Source: CADEED01 sp041395625
GTDB lineage: Bacteria; Pseudomonadota; Gammaproteobacteria; Steroidobacterales; Steroidobacteraceae
Assembly: GCA_041395625.1 (NCBI GenBank)
Contig: JAWLAE010000004.1
Coordinates: 251,459 to 315,458, forward strand
DNA length: 64,000 nucleotides
Reading direction: 5' to 3'
The notes under the pieces were generated by a model, which made no database searches, was not told the DNA's origin, and saw only the letters and a list, made by a program, of their open reading frames with translations. Made by a program: the position numbers and the translations under genes. This document shows, piece after piece, positions 26,091-34,806 of this stretch (position 1 is the first letter of the stretch; each line of letters begins with the position of its first letter).

Positions 26091-27512
26091 GTGAATGCTG
26101 CGCAATCGGCCACTCGCACACAACCGGGTTCCACACCGACGCTGTCGCGGCGTCTGGCCGCCTATGCGCGGACCTTCCAGCTCGAGGATGCACCCGCTGA
26201 TGTGATCGCCGCAGCCAAGCTGTGCATTCTCGACGCTCTCGGCATTGGGTTCGCCTCGACGACGTTCGAGTTTGCGAAGCGCAGTGCCGCTGGCATCGTC
26301 GATGTGGCCGGCGAGGGCGGTCATGCTGTTATCGGTATGGATCTGCGACTGCCATTGCGGGATGCGGCGCTCTTGAACGGTATCCTGATCCACGGACTCG
26401 ACTTCGACGACACACACCTTGCGAGTGTTATTCACGCTTCGGCGAGCGCGGTGCCGGTGATGCTCGCGGAGGGCGCGCGACAGCGCGTGACCGGGCGGCG
26501 AGCGCTCGCGGCTTATCTGCTGGCCGTCGAAGTCGACGCGCGTATTGGTCAGTTCGCCGGTGGCTGGTGGCAGAAGGCTGGCTTTCATCCGACGGGGATG
26601 GTGGGGATCTTCGGCGCAACGCTGGCAGCTGCCTACCTGCGGGAGGCGAGTGAGTCTGCGCTGACCCACGCGCAGGGTCTGGCACTCAGCATGGCGGCCG
26701 GCAGCATGGAGTTTCTCGAGGATGGCACGTGGAACAAGCGCTTCCATCCTGGCTGGGCGGCGAGCTCTGCGATCACGGCTGCAGCTCTGGCGGCACACGG
26801 CTTCGCAAGTCCGGACCGTGCCTATGAAGGCAGATTCGGCCTGTTTCGCAGTTTCCTCGGCGCGCATGCGCCCGATTTCGCGCACGACATGCTGGCGACG
26901 TGGGGCGATACCTGGGAGATGCGCAACGTCGCCGTCAAGCCCTACCCGGTCTGCCATTTCAATCATGCGTGTGGCGATGCGGCGCTTGCCCTGCGCGCCG
27001 AGCATGGCTTTGAGCTCGACGAGATCGAGTCGATCATCGTTCGGGTTCACCAGAATCAGATGCCGGTCGTGTGCGAACCCCTGGCTGCGAAACGTCGGCC
27101 CCAGAACGAGTATGACGCGAAGTTCAGTCTGCCGTACTTCGTCGCCGCCTGTCTGGTGCGCGAACGCTTCACGCTGACCGAGCTCGAAACCGCCAGCCGC
27201 ACCGATACTCGCATCCTGTCACTGTGCGACCGAACAACTTGTGAGCAGGATGCAGAATCTGCGTTCCCGGATTATTTTTCTGGTGCGGTTGAGATCGTAC
27301 TGCGCGACGGGCGCCGCCTGACGCGCCGCGAGCAGGTGAATCGCGGCACTGCCGCACGGCCCTTGACGAGTGCCGAAATCGAACGCAAATTCTTCGCGAA
27401 TGCGCAGCTGGTGGCTTCGTACGAACAGGCGGCAGCAGTGCGTGACGCCGTGATGGTGCTCGATCGCGCACCCGACTTGTCGCCGCTGCTGCAGGCACTC
27501 GCCGCGTCGTGA
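26091..27512 (+). CDS. MmgE/PrpD family protein
   Basis: A 473-residue member of the MmgE/PrpD family, which includes 2-methylcitrate dehydratase, cis-aconitate decarboxylase and iminodisuccinate epimerase. Recognisable blocks are ILDALGIGFASTTFEF, LIHGLDFDDTHLASVIHAS, FHPTGMVGIFGATLAAA and KPYPVCHFNHACGDAA. The start is a GTG at 26091 and the end overlaps the next gene by four bases (GTGA). No citrate synthase or isocitrate lyase-like gene lies nearby, so a methylcitrate role is not supported by context. It opens a five-gene operon of mixed enzymes; the reaction is unknown. Confidence 0.88.
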   Translation: MNAAQSATRTQPGSTPTLSRRLAAYARTFQLEDAPADVIAAAKLCILDALGIGFASTTFEFAKRSAAGIVDVAGEGGHAVIGMDLRLPLRDAALLNGILIHGLDFDDTHLASVIHASASAVPVMLAEGARQRVTGRRALAAYLLAVEVDARIGQFAGGWWQKAGFHPTGMVGIFGATLAAAYLREASESALTHAQGLALSMAAGSMEFLEDGTWNKRFHPGWAASSAITAAALAAHGFASPDRAYEGRFGLFRSFLGAHAPDFAHDMLATWGDTWEMRNVAVKPYPVCHFNHACGDAALALRAEHGFELDEIESIIVRVHQNQMPVVCEPLAAKRRPQNEYDAKFSLPYFVAACLVRERFTLTELETASRTDTRILSLCDRTTCEQDAESAFPDYFSGAVEIVLRDGRRLTRREQVNRGTAARPLTSAEIERKFFANAQLVASYEQAAAVRDAVMVLDRAPDLSPLLQALAAS

Positions 27513-28099
27513 GACTGGATCGCCACGTGGTCGCTACGCTACCTGTCGGCCGGAGTCGGTATCAGGTATTGGCCGTCACGGGACGATTCCAGCCATTTCA
27601 CAATGATCATCTGGGACTCGTGCGTTACGCGCTGGCGCGTGCCGAGCGCGTCGTCATCGGCATCACGAATCCGGATCCCGCCACCCGGCAGGCGCATCCG
27701 GCAAGCGAGCATCGTCACCTCCCGTCCGCCAACCCCTTCAGCTATACACAGCGCCGGGAGTTGATCGAAGTGGCGTTGCTGGCGGATGGTGGTGAGCGCA
27801 ATCGATTTGACATCGTGCCATTCCCACTCGAGGAGCCTGCACAATGGCCATCGATACTGCCGTTCGGGACACCGCAGCTCGTGCGGGTTTTTTCAGACTG
27901 GGAGCGAGAAAAAGCGCGGCGATTCGAGGCCGCGGGGTATCCGGTGTTCGTGCTGCAGGGCAACGTGGCGTGCCGAATCTCGGCGAGCGATATACGGGCC
28001 GCGATGGCAAAGCGTGAGCAGTGGCAGCACTGGGTGCCACCAGGCGCTCGCGAGCTGTTAGCGAGCTGGGAACTTTGCTCGCCTGGCGCATGCGAGTGA
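27509..28099 (+). CDS. Nucleotidyltransferase, NMN adenylyltransferase (NadM)-like
   Basis: A 196-residue nucleotidyltransferase-fold protein. The N-terminal motif is GRFQPFHNDHLGLVRYAL, the place where NadM-type enzymes have GRFQPxHxGH, and the C-terminal phosphate-binding motif is ISASDIRAAM, matching ISxTxIR. The second Gly of HxGH is replaced by Asp (HNDH), so the active site is slightly unusual. Starts at a GTG overlapping the previous stop. It may transfer a nucleotide to NMN or to another phosphorylated substrate; being next to a phosphoglycerate mutase-like gene suggests a specialised role. Confidence 0.78.
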   Translation: MRLDRHVVATLPVGRSRYQVLAVTGRFQPFHNDHLGLVRYALARAERVVIGITNPDPATRQAHPASEHRHLPSANPFSYTQRRELIEVALLADGGERNRFDIVPFPLEEPAQWPSILPFGTPQLVRVFSDWEREKARRFEAAGYPVFVLQGNVACRISASDIRAAMAKREQWQHWVPPGARELLASWELCSPGACE

Positions 28100-28100
28100 G

Positions 28101-29459
28101 GTGCACTTGAGCACGGCCATCACGGCACGTAAACCGACTGGCGACGATCGTTTGCCAATCCTGCTGGTGATCCTGGATGGTCTGGGGGATCGCGCTTGTG
28201 CCGAACTCGACGGGCTGACGCCGTGCGAGGCTGCGGCGACGCCGAATCTGGATGCGCTCGCGAAGCGCGGCAGCAATGGCGTGCTGGTGCCCTTTGGACC
28301 GGGACGTGCCACCTCGAGCGAGCATGCCCATTGGTCCTTGTTCGGCCTTGGCGATGTTGCGTTTCCGGGTCGCGCGGCGATCGAGGCACTCGGGGTCGGG
28401 CAGCGTCCGCCCAGCAATGAACCGATGTTCCACCTCGCGCTGCGCGCTGGCCTGATGCGCGACGGTTGCGTCTGGCTGGGTGAACGCGCGGATCCGCGCG
28501 CTGACAAGGACTCTGCTGCAGAGTTGTTAGCAGCGCTCGGCGGGCGCGTCATCGATGGTGTGGGCTTCGAACAGTTGCCGCTGCGCACTGGTGAGGCAGC
28601 GCTGATTGCGCGCGGCGGCGGCACACGCGACGTCAGTGACACGGACGCACTGTTCGAGCATCTGCATCCCTGGATGCGACCTGTGGCGCTGGCCGAGTCG
28701 CGCGAGCCGATCATAGCGGCACGGCTAGCGTCGCTGCTGGAGCGTTGGCTGCGCGACAGCCGTCAGATTCTGAGCGAGCATCCGGTCAATCGGGCGCGAC
28801 GAGCCGCGGGACGACCGCCACTCGACGTCGCCGTTACCAAGTGGGCCAGCTTGCTCGATCCGGCGATGTCGGGCTTTGCGGGCCAGACTGGACTCAGCGG
28901 CGCGGCCGTCACGGACACCGCACTCTATCGCGGGCTCGCGCGCGTACTGGATATGCCTCTCATCGACATTCCGTACGAGGCGGCAGATCCCGCTGCCGAC
29001 ATGCGTCGCCGCATCGCTGCCGCCGAGGACTTGCTGCAAGACCACGACTTCGTGCACGTCCACGTAAAAGCGACCGACGAAGCCGCCCATACGAAACGCC
29101 CCGCATTCAAGCGCGACGTGATTGCTGCAACCGACGCCGGTCTGACAAATCTGTTAGCGCTAGCCGATCGCGCGGTTGTAGCGGTTACGGGCGATCACGC
29201 CTCGCCGTCTGTTGGCTCGCTGCTGCATAGCGGCGATCCCACGCCCTTCGTCGTGGCCGCGCCGGGCTTGCGCGCCGACGGAGTCAGCCAGTTTGGCGAA
29301 CGCACCGGTCTGCAGGGCGACCAGGGGCGACTGCTCGCAGCGGAGGTGCTCCCATTGTTGGCAGGACTCGCCAATCGACCATTTTTTCTCGGCCATCGAC
29401 CCGGCGGGCGGCGCTCGATTGCCTTGCCCGATGCGCCTGAACCTATGCCCATTGATTGA
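28101..29459 (+). CDS. Cofactor-independent phosphoglycerate mutase, archaeal (ApgM) type
   Basis: A 452-residue alkaline phosphatase-superfamily phosphomutase. It begins LLVILDGLGDRACAELDGLTPCEAAATPNLDALA, the metal-binding N-terminus of ApgM proteins, and has SSEHAHWSLFGLGD near the place of the phosphorylated nucleophile. Near the C-terminus are HVHVKATDEAAH and TGDHASPS, which supply metal ligands. A GTG start at 28101 is two bases after the previous stop. This type is uncommon as the main glycolytic mutase in proteobacteria, so it may act on another phospho-compound in this operon. Confidence 0.83.
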   Translation: MHLSTAITARKPTGDDRLPILLVILDGLGDRACAELDGLTPCEAAATPNLDALAKRGSNGVLVPFGPGRATSSEHAHWSLFGLGDVAFPGRAAIEALGVGQRPPSNEPMFHLALRAGLMRDGCVWLGERADPRADKDSAAELLAALGGRVIDGVGFEQLPLRTGEAALIARGGGTRDVSDTDALFEHLHPWMRPVALAESREPIIAARLASLLERWLRDSRQILSEHPVNRARRAAGRPPLDVAVTKWASLLDPAMSGFAGQTGLSGAAVTDTALYRGLARVLDMPLIDIPYEAADPAADMRRRIAAAEDLLQDHDFVHVHVKATDEAAHTKRPAFKRDVIAATDAGLTNLLALADRAVVAVTGDHASPSVGSLLHSGDPTPFVVAAPGLRADGVSQFGERTGLQGDQGRLLAAEVLPLLAGLANRPFFLGHRPGGRRSIALPDAPEPMPID

Positions 29460-29470
29460 AGGAATACGAT

Positions 29471-30763
29471 ATGACTACAACAACCCGTTCACCGCTCGAC
29501 AAGGAACTGCATCCGCCCGCACACCTCGCGCAAGTGCTCGCCACGGTCGGCCAGTTGTACAACGATCAAGTGGCGCCCCGCGAACAGGCGCTCGAGGCAC
29601 GGCTCGCCGATGAGCGCGAGTTCCTCGATGCGGATGGCAAGCTGCATCCGGAGATCATTGCAGCACGTCGCGAGATCATGCGCGCGGCCGGCAAGGCGGG
29701 TGTGTACAGCGCGCATCTGCCCAAACGGCTAGGCGGCGGCGATCTGGGCCGTACGGACATGATCTATGTCGAAGAGAAGGTTTACGGTTACGGCTGCGGC
29801 TTGAATCCCGCGTTACTTTCCTGGTCGGAGGGCGCGACGCCACGACTGTTGTATTGCCACGACCATCAGCGTGAGCAGTTCGTCGCGCCGCTCGTGCGCG
29901 GCGAAAAAACCAGCTTGCACGGTGTGACCGAAACCGGCGCCGGCTCCAATCTGTTCGACATGAAAACACACGCGAAGCGTCGCGGCGGAGACTGGGTACT
30001 GAGCGGCGCCAAGGCCTACATCACCAACGCATTCGATGCGGACGTGGCACAAGTACTCGCCATTACGGAGCCCGGCGGCGGGCGTCGCACGTTCACCTAT
30101 TTCATGTTCGACACCCGCGAGTACCTGAAGAAGGGGTATCGCACGGGCCGCGTGTATCAAACGATGTTCGGCGATGGTTATACGGGTGAGATCTTCTTCG
30201 ATGACATGGTGTTGCCCGAGAGTGCGGTGATCGGCGAGGTGGGGCAGGGCTTCGATATTGCGGTGATGTCCTTCAATTACACCCGCATGCGCCGTGCCGG
30301 GATGTGTTCCGGCTGGTCGAAGTATCTGATCGAGCGCAGTCTCGAGCGCGTGCAGTCGCGCATCGTCGGCGATCGGCCGCTGGGCGCCAACCAGGGCATT
30401 CAATGGATGATCGCCGACATGTACGTCGATTGGTTGCAGACGCGGTCGCTGTCGCTCGAGGTAGCACGGACGATCGACAACCCCGGACCGTGGTACCAGC
30501 TGCCGCGCCCAAAGGACGAGATCCGCCGCATCTGCGCGCTCAAGGTCAGCAACGACGAGTCATTCTATCGAGTGGCCGATCGGGCGTTGCAGGTTCACGG
30601 CGGCTTTGGGGTGATGCGCAACAACCCGATCAACAAGCTGTTTCAGATTGCGCGCAATCTGCGCATTCCCGGTGGTACCGATGAGGTGCAGCGAACCACT
30701 ATTGCGGAAACACTGGGGCTGCGTTTCGAAGCCTCGAAGTCTGCGCCAAAGCCGGCTGCATGA
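29471..30763 (+). CDS. Acyl-CoA dehydrogenase family protein
   Basis: A 430-residue FAD-dependent acyl-CoA dehydrogenase fold: N-terminal helical domain, middle beta domain with VTETGAGSNLFDM and the FAD-side WVLSGAKAYITNA, and C-terminal helices with QVHGGFGVMRNNPINKLFQIAR and IPGGTDEVQR. The usual catalytic Glu of YEGTxEIQR is Gly here, and the alternative Glu position of the isovaleryl/long-chain type appears to be Thr in FNYTRMR. So it may not be a standard dehydrogenase. The ATG at 29471 follows AAGGA; a TTG at 29456 also exists. It overlaps selD by four bases. Confidence 0.88.
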   Translation: MTTTTRSPLDKELHPPAHLAQVLATVGQLYNDQVAPREQALEARLADEREFLDADGKLHPEIIAARREIMRAAGKAGVYSAHLPKRLGGGDLGRTDMIYVEEKVYGYGCGLNPALLSWSEGATPRLLYCHDHQREQFVAPLVRGEKTSLHGVTETGAGSNLFDMKTHAKRRGGDWVLSGAKAYITNAFDADVAQVLAITEPGGGRRTFTYFMFDTREYLKKGYRTGRVYQTMFGDGYTGEIFFDDMVLPESAVIGEVGQGFDIAVMSFNYTRMRRAGMCSGWSKYLIERSLERVQSRIVGDRPLGANQGIQWMIADMYVDWLQTRSLSLEVARTIDNPGPWYQLPRPKDEIRRICALKVSNDESFYRVADRALQVHGGFGVMRNNPINKLFQIARNLRIPGGTDEVQRTTIAETLGLRFEASKSAPKPAA

Positions 30764-31797
30764 AGCGGCAAGCCGACGGCAGGCCAATGCAGGGCTCGTC
30801 GAGCTTGCGGGAACTGGCCGGGTGTGGCGGCTGTGCTGCGAAGGCTCCGCCGCAGCTCGTTGCGATGCTCGCGGGATTGCTGGCACCGGCGAAGATGCAA
30901 GATCCGGCGTTGCTCGTCGGACTTGCGCCTGCGGACGATGCAGCCGTCTACGCACTCGATGCTGAGCGGGGACTGATTGCGACGGTGGACTTCTTCCCGC
31001 CGCTGGTCGACGATCCCCACGACTACGGTGTTGTCGCAGCGGCGAACGCCGTCAGCGATGTGTATGCCATGGGCGGTACGGTGGCATTCGCTCTCGCGCT
31101 CTGCGGCTTTCCTGCAACCGTAGCCGACGAAAAGATCGCCGCAGTCCTGCGCGGTGCAGCTGCGACTGTGGTTGGTTGCGGCGGGTCGATTGTTGGCGGC
31201 CATACCATTCGCTGTGCCGAACCGGTGTTCGGGCTCTGTGTGCTGGGGTTCGTGCATCCGCAGAGGATCTGGCGCAAGTGTGGGGCACAGCCCGGTGACG
31301 TCTTGATGTTGTCGAAGGCGATCGGTACCGGCCTGTTACTGTCAGCCGGTGATCAGGCCGGCCTGGAGGCCGCGCTCCACTCCATGCGTGCGACCAATCG
31401 CGGTGCGGCGAATGCTCTGATGGAGCTAACCACTGCACCGCATGCCGTAACGGACATCAGCGGTTTTGGACTAGTCGGTCATGTTGCCGAGATGGCCTCA
31501 CAGTCCGACGTGGGTGTCACCATTCGGGCTGCCGCTGTGCCCGTACTGCCTGGCGCGTACGCGGCTGCAGCCCGCGGAGTCCGCACTTCGGTGCATGGCA
31601 ACCTCGCGACCAGCAATCTCGGGCTCGTACGCGTCGATGACGTTGACGCGCCGTTGCGGGCGGTGCTGGAGGATCCGCAGACCTCCGGTGGACTGCTCGC
31701 AGCGGTGTCGCCGGATTCGGTAGCAGCGCTTGGCGCTCTGGGTTTCGTCGAAATCGGCTCCGTCCACGAAGGTCCGGGCAGCGTGCTGATCGTGTGA
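30760..31797 (+). CDS. selD: Selenide, water dikinase (selenophosphate synthase)
   Basis: A 345-residue AIR-synthase-fold enzyme making selenophosphate from selenide and ATP. The N-terminal loop is GCGGCAAK, in which Cys25 and Lys28 keep the spacing of the catalytic Cys17/Lys20 of the E. coli enzyme. Strong family blocks follow: TVDFFPPLVDDPHDYG, ANAVSDVYAMGG, and later TDISGFGLVGH and DPQTSGGLL. It overlaps the acyl-CoA dehydrogenase gene as ATGA. No selA, selB, selenocysteine tRNA or selenouridine synthase gene is seen in the window, so the use of the selenophosphate is not evident here. Confidence 0.9.
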   Translation: MKRQADGRPMQGSSSLRELAGCGGCAAKAPPQLVAMLAGLLAPAKMQDPALLVGLAPADDAAVYALDAERGLIATVDFFPPLVDDPHDYGVVAAANAVSDVYAMGGTVAFALALCGFPATVADEKIAAVLRGAAATVVGCGGSIVGGHTIRCAEPVFGLCVLGFVHPQRIWRKCGAQPGDVLMLSKAIGTGLLLSAGDQAGLEAALHSMRATNRGAANALMELTTAPHAVTDISGFGLVGHVAEMASQSDVGVTIRAAAVPVLPGAYAAAARGVRTSVHGNLATSNLGLVRVDDVDAPLRAVLEDPQTSGGLLAAVSPDSVAALGALGFVEIGSVHEGPGSVLIV

Positions 31798-31955
31798 CTC
31801 ACCGCGTTACATAACAGCAGAAGTTGGCGCCCGGATCCCGTCCGTCCGGTAGGCCCGGTTCTGTCCGGCGTGACGCACGTCCCACAAGTAATGCTATTGC
31901 GCGGCGTGCTGCGGCCGATGACCAGTTGTACTGCCGTCGATTCGAAGCGCCGCCA

Positions 31956-33743
31956 ATGGAACATGACCTGCCCGAGGAGACACTGACGACTCGCAGTGAC
32001 CTGCGTTTCATCCTTGCGCAATTGCCCTTGTTTCGCGAGCTGGCGGTGGAGACGGTCCGGCTGATCGCCGCCGAATGTGTCTGGTTGTCGCTACCGGGCG
32101 GTGCCACGTTGTTCGAGGCTGGTGACTCGTCGGACGCCATGTACGTCTTGCTGGCCGGGGGTCTGGCGACCGTGAGTACCGACCAGGACGGACGTCCGTT
32201 CGTGCAGGACCGTATCGTCCCAGGCGAGACGGTTGGTGAAATGGGCGTGGTATCAGGACGCAGTCGCTCCGCCAGCGTGGTCGCATTGCGCGACAGCGAA
32301 CTGCTGCGCCTGTCTGCTGCCGCGTTCGATCAGATATTCAAGCAGCATCCGGAGGCCATGCTCAGCATTGCGCGTTTGACCGTCAGTCGGCTCGAAGCCA
32401 CCATCTCCGGGCACGCGCGTGCGCATGCCACGGCACCACGGACCTTCGCCGTCGTACCGCACAATCTGGCAGTAGACGTCGTCGGCTTTGCGACTGCGCT
32501 GGTAGCAGCCTTGCGGCCGTTTGGCAAGGTTGAATTGGTCTGGAGCGTGCGTGGCGCCGATCATACGAGCCACTGGTTCGACAAGATCGAAGCTGCTAAC
32601 GACTTCGTCGTGTACGTGGCAGATCATGAGGCAAGCTCCTGGAGCAAGTTGTGTATTCGCCAGGCCGACGCCCATCTGCTGATCGCAAACGCAACTGACG
32701 AGGTCGAACCATGGCCGGCGATGCAGGATGTACGTTGCGCGCGCGTGGTCTCGCAGCACACTGAGTTGATCCTGCTGCACGATGACGTGCTGCGGCGCGC
32801 CGCTGTGGCACGCTGGCTGCAAATGTTGCCAGGGGTGCCGTTCCACCATGTGTTGAGTACGGCAGATGTCCAGCGTGTGGCGCGTTTGTTGACCGGCAAC
32901 GCCGTGGGCTTGGTGTTGTCAGGTGGGGGCGCACGCGGCTTCGCGCACCTCGGTGTCGTCAAGGCATTGCGGGAGCACGGTGTGCCGATCGATCTCGTCG
33001 GTGGTACCAGCATCGGCGCGATCATGGGTGCGGCGGTCGCGCACAGGTGGGACGATGCGCACTTGCTCGAGGTCTTCCGGCGCACATTCGTCGACAGTAA
33101 TCCGCTGGCTGACTATACCTGGCCCATCGTGTCGTTGGTCTCCGGCCGTCGAGTGAGCCAGCGGCTGCGCAAAGAGTTCGGCGATACCACCATCGAAGAT
33201 CTGCCGCTGCCATTCTATTGTGTGTCGACCAATCTGACGCGTGGCACAGCCGCCGTCCATCGCAGTGGCGAGTTGTGGCGCTGGCTGCGAGCGTCCGTTG
33301 CGATCCCCGGTGTATTGCCGCCGGTCATGAGTGGCGGCGAAGTGTTCGTCGACGGCGCAACGATCAACAATCTGCCGGTCGATATCATGCGCGACATGCG
33401 CCGTGGGCGAGTGATCGGGGTGGATGTGGCGGCGGACCGTGCCTTCACGACGGAGGTAGACGACGTCGACGCACCACCGTTCTGGAAACTGATGCATTTG
33501 TTCGCCAAGCGTCGACGCCGACCCAATATTCTGCAGGTACTATGGCGATCGGGCATGGTAAACAGCACCGCCGCGACGGCGGCGCGCCGCGAGCAGACTG
33601 ATCTCTTGCTGCAGCCAGCGCTCGAGGACGTCGATCTTCTCAACTGGCGCGCCTGCGATCGGGCGATCCAGTCGGGCTACGCGCATGCCATGACGCGGCT
33701 GGCTGGGTTGTCGACACCGCTCACGGGGGTGGTCTCCCAGTGA
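31956..33743 (+). CDS. Patatin-like phospholipase with N-terminal cyclic-nucleotide-binding domain (NTE-like)
   Basis: A 595-residue protein. An N-terminal CAP_ED/cNMP-binding domain spans about residues 20-140 (LFEAGDSSDAMYVLLAGGL, GETVGEMGVVSGRSRSASV). A middle region of about 200 residues follows, then a patatin domain with the oxyanion loop GGGARGFAHLGV, the nucleophile elbow GGTSIGAIMG and the catalytic Asp in VDGATINNLP. This is the layout of neuropathy-target-esterase-like lysophospholipases. I start it at the ATG at 31956; the frame opens at 31824 but codes poorly there. Likely a membrane-associated lipid hydrolase gated by its regulatory domain. Confidence 0.87.
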   Translation: MEHDLPEETLTTRSDLRFILAQLPLFRELAVETVRLIAAECVWLSLPGGATLFEAGDSSDAMYVLLAGGLATVSTDQDGRPFVQDRIVPGETVGEMGVVSGRSRSASVVALRDSELLRLSAAAFDQIFKQHPEAMLSIARLTVSRLEATISGHARAHATAPRTFAVVPHNLAVDVVGFATALVAALRPFGKVELVWSVRGADHTSHWFDKIEAANDFVVYVADHEASSWSKLCIRQADAHLLIANATDEVEPWPAMQDVRCARVVSQHTELILLHDDVLRRAAVARWLQMLPGVPFHHVLSTADVQRVARLLTGNAVGLVLSGGGARGFAHLGVVKALREHGVPIDLVGGTSIGAIMGAAVAHRWDDAHLLEVFRRTFVDSNPLADYTWPIVSLVSGRRVSQRLRKEFGDTTIEDLPLPFYCVSTNLTRGTAAVHRSGELWRWLRASVAIPGVLPPVMSGGEVFVDGATINNLPVDIMRDMRRGRVIGVDVAADRAFTTEVDDVDAPPFWKLMHLFAKRRRRPNILQVLWRSGMVNSTAATAARREQTDLLLQPALEDVDLLNWRACDRAIQSGYAHAMTRLAGLSTPLTGVVSQ

Positions 33744-33764
33744 ACTTCGGGGTTAGGCTGTGGA

Positions 33765-33786
33765 GCACGCACATGTGTGTGCGTGC
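33765..33786. repeat. Inverted repeat (hairpin) between patatin and aldo/keto reductase genes
   Basis: A 9-bp perfect stem (GCACGCACA / TGTGCGTGC) with a TGTG loop, 21 bases after the patatin stop and 26 bases before the next start. No T-run follows, so it may be a weak terminator, a processing hairpin or an operator. Confidence 0.45.
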
Positions 33787-33812
33787 AACAGCCAAATCGG
33801 CGGGAGCAAGAC

Positions 33813-34772
33813 ATGCGACGACGCGACATGATCCGCAATACATTGCTGGCAGGTGGCGTGCTGTGGGCGGGTGGTGCCAGGTCTGCCACGGCAGGCAATA
33901 GTGCAACTGCCAGCGCTGCGCATGGCGACCTGATTCAGCGCACGATTCCGGTAAGTGGCGAGCGGCTGCCGGTACTCGGCCTGGGAACCAATAACTATAG
34001 CCCGACCACGTCCGCCGAGTTGCAGGCACGCAAAGAAGTACTGCAGACGCTGACGGCGGCCGGCGCCAGCGTCGTCGATACTGCGCCGGCGTACCGCGAG
34101 TCCGAACAAGTCCTGGGCGGACTACTGGCGGAGATCGGCAATCGCAAGCAAGTCTTCCTCGCGACCAAGGTCACGGCGCAGGACAACGACCGCGCGGCGG
34201 GCGAGGCGATGCTGGAAGAGTCGATGCGTCGCTTGCGCACGACCGTGCTCGACCTCGTCCAGGTGCACAATCTGACAGGCGCCGGCGTGATTTTGCCCAT
34301 ACTGCGAGCGTGGCAGCGCGACAAGCGAATCCGCTACGTAGGCATTACAACGTCCCGGGATGAGCAATACCCCGAGATGCTGAGCATCATGCGATCGACG
34401 CCGCTCGATTTCATCCAGGTCGACTATTCGATCGCCAACCGCTCTGCCGCCGAAGAAATTCTGCCGCTCGCAGTGGCACGCAAGATAGCCGTGCTGATCA
34501 ATCTGCCGTTCGGTGGTCGACGTGACGGCAATCTGTTCGGTCGAGTGCGCGATCGGCAGCTGCCCGATTGGGCTGCTGAGTTCGATGCCGCCAGCTGGGG
34601 CCAGTTCCTGCTGAAATACGTGCTGTCGCATCCGGCCGTCACTTGCGCAATTCCCGGCATGACCAGGCTTGCGAATCTGACGGATAATTTGCAGGCTGCA
34701 CGCGGCCGCTTGCCGGATGGAGCACAGCGCGCACGGATGGCGCGGTATTGGGATGAAGTTGTGGGTAGTTAG
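33813..34772 (+). CDS. Aldo/keto reductase with putative Tat leader (copy 1)
   Basis: A 319-residue TIM-barrel oxidoreductase of the aldo/keto reductase family. After the leader (MRRRDMIRNTLLAGGVLW, ending GARSATA) come the conserved VVDTAPAYRESEQVLGGLL (catalytic Asp/Tyr region) and the Lys-containing VFLATKVTAQ. The position of the catalytic His reads QVHNLTGAG. An arginine-rich start followed by a hydrophobic stretch suggests Tat export, possible for a folded, NADPH-free or cofactor-loaded enzyme. The ATG at 33813 follows GGGAGCAAG; an upstream in-frame start at 33777 falls within a hairpin. Substrate unknown. Confidence 0.82.
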   Translation: MRRRDMIRNTLLAGGVLWAGGARSATAGNSATASAAHGDLIQRTIPVSGERLPVLGLGTNNYSPTTSAELQARKEVLQTLTAAGASVVDTAPAYRESEQVLGGLLAEIGNRKQVFLATKVTAQDNDRAAGEAMLEESMRRLRTTVLDLVQVHNLTGAGVILPILRAWQRDKRIRYVGITTSRDEQYPEMLSIMRSTPLDFIQVDYSIANRSAAEEILPLAVARKIAVLINLPFGGRRDGNLFGRVRDRQLPDWAAEFDAASWGQFLLKYVLSHPAVTCAIPGMTRLANLTDNLQAARGRLPDGAQRARMARYWDEVVGS

Positions 34773-34806
34773 CCCGTCGCCTACTCGGCAGTAGTTAGGA
34801 TCGCTG

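Noticed and set aside
25872..27050. A 392-codon minus-strand open frame opposite the MmgE/PrpD gene
   Set aside because: It is Arg-rich without recognisable domains and lies opposite a strongly conserved gene.
26091..27512. Calling the MmgE/PrpD gene 2-methylcitrate dehydratase of a propionate operon
   Set aside because: No methylcitrate synthase, methylisocitrate lyase or PrpR-like gene is nearby, so the family name is kept without the specific reaction.
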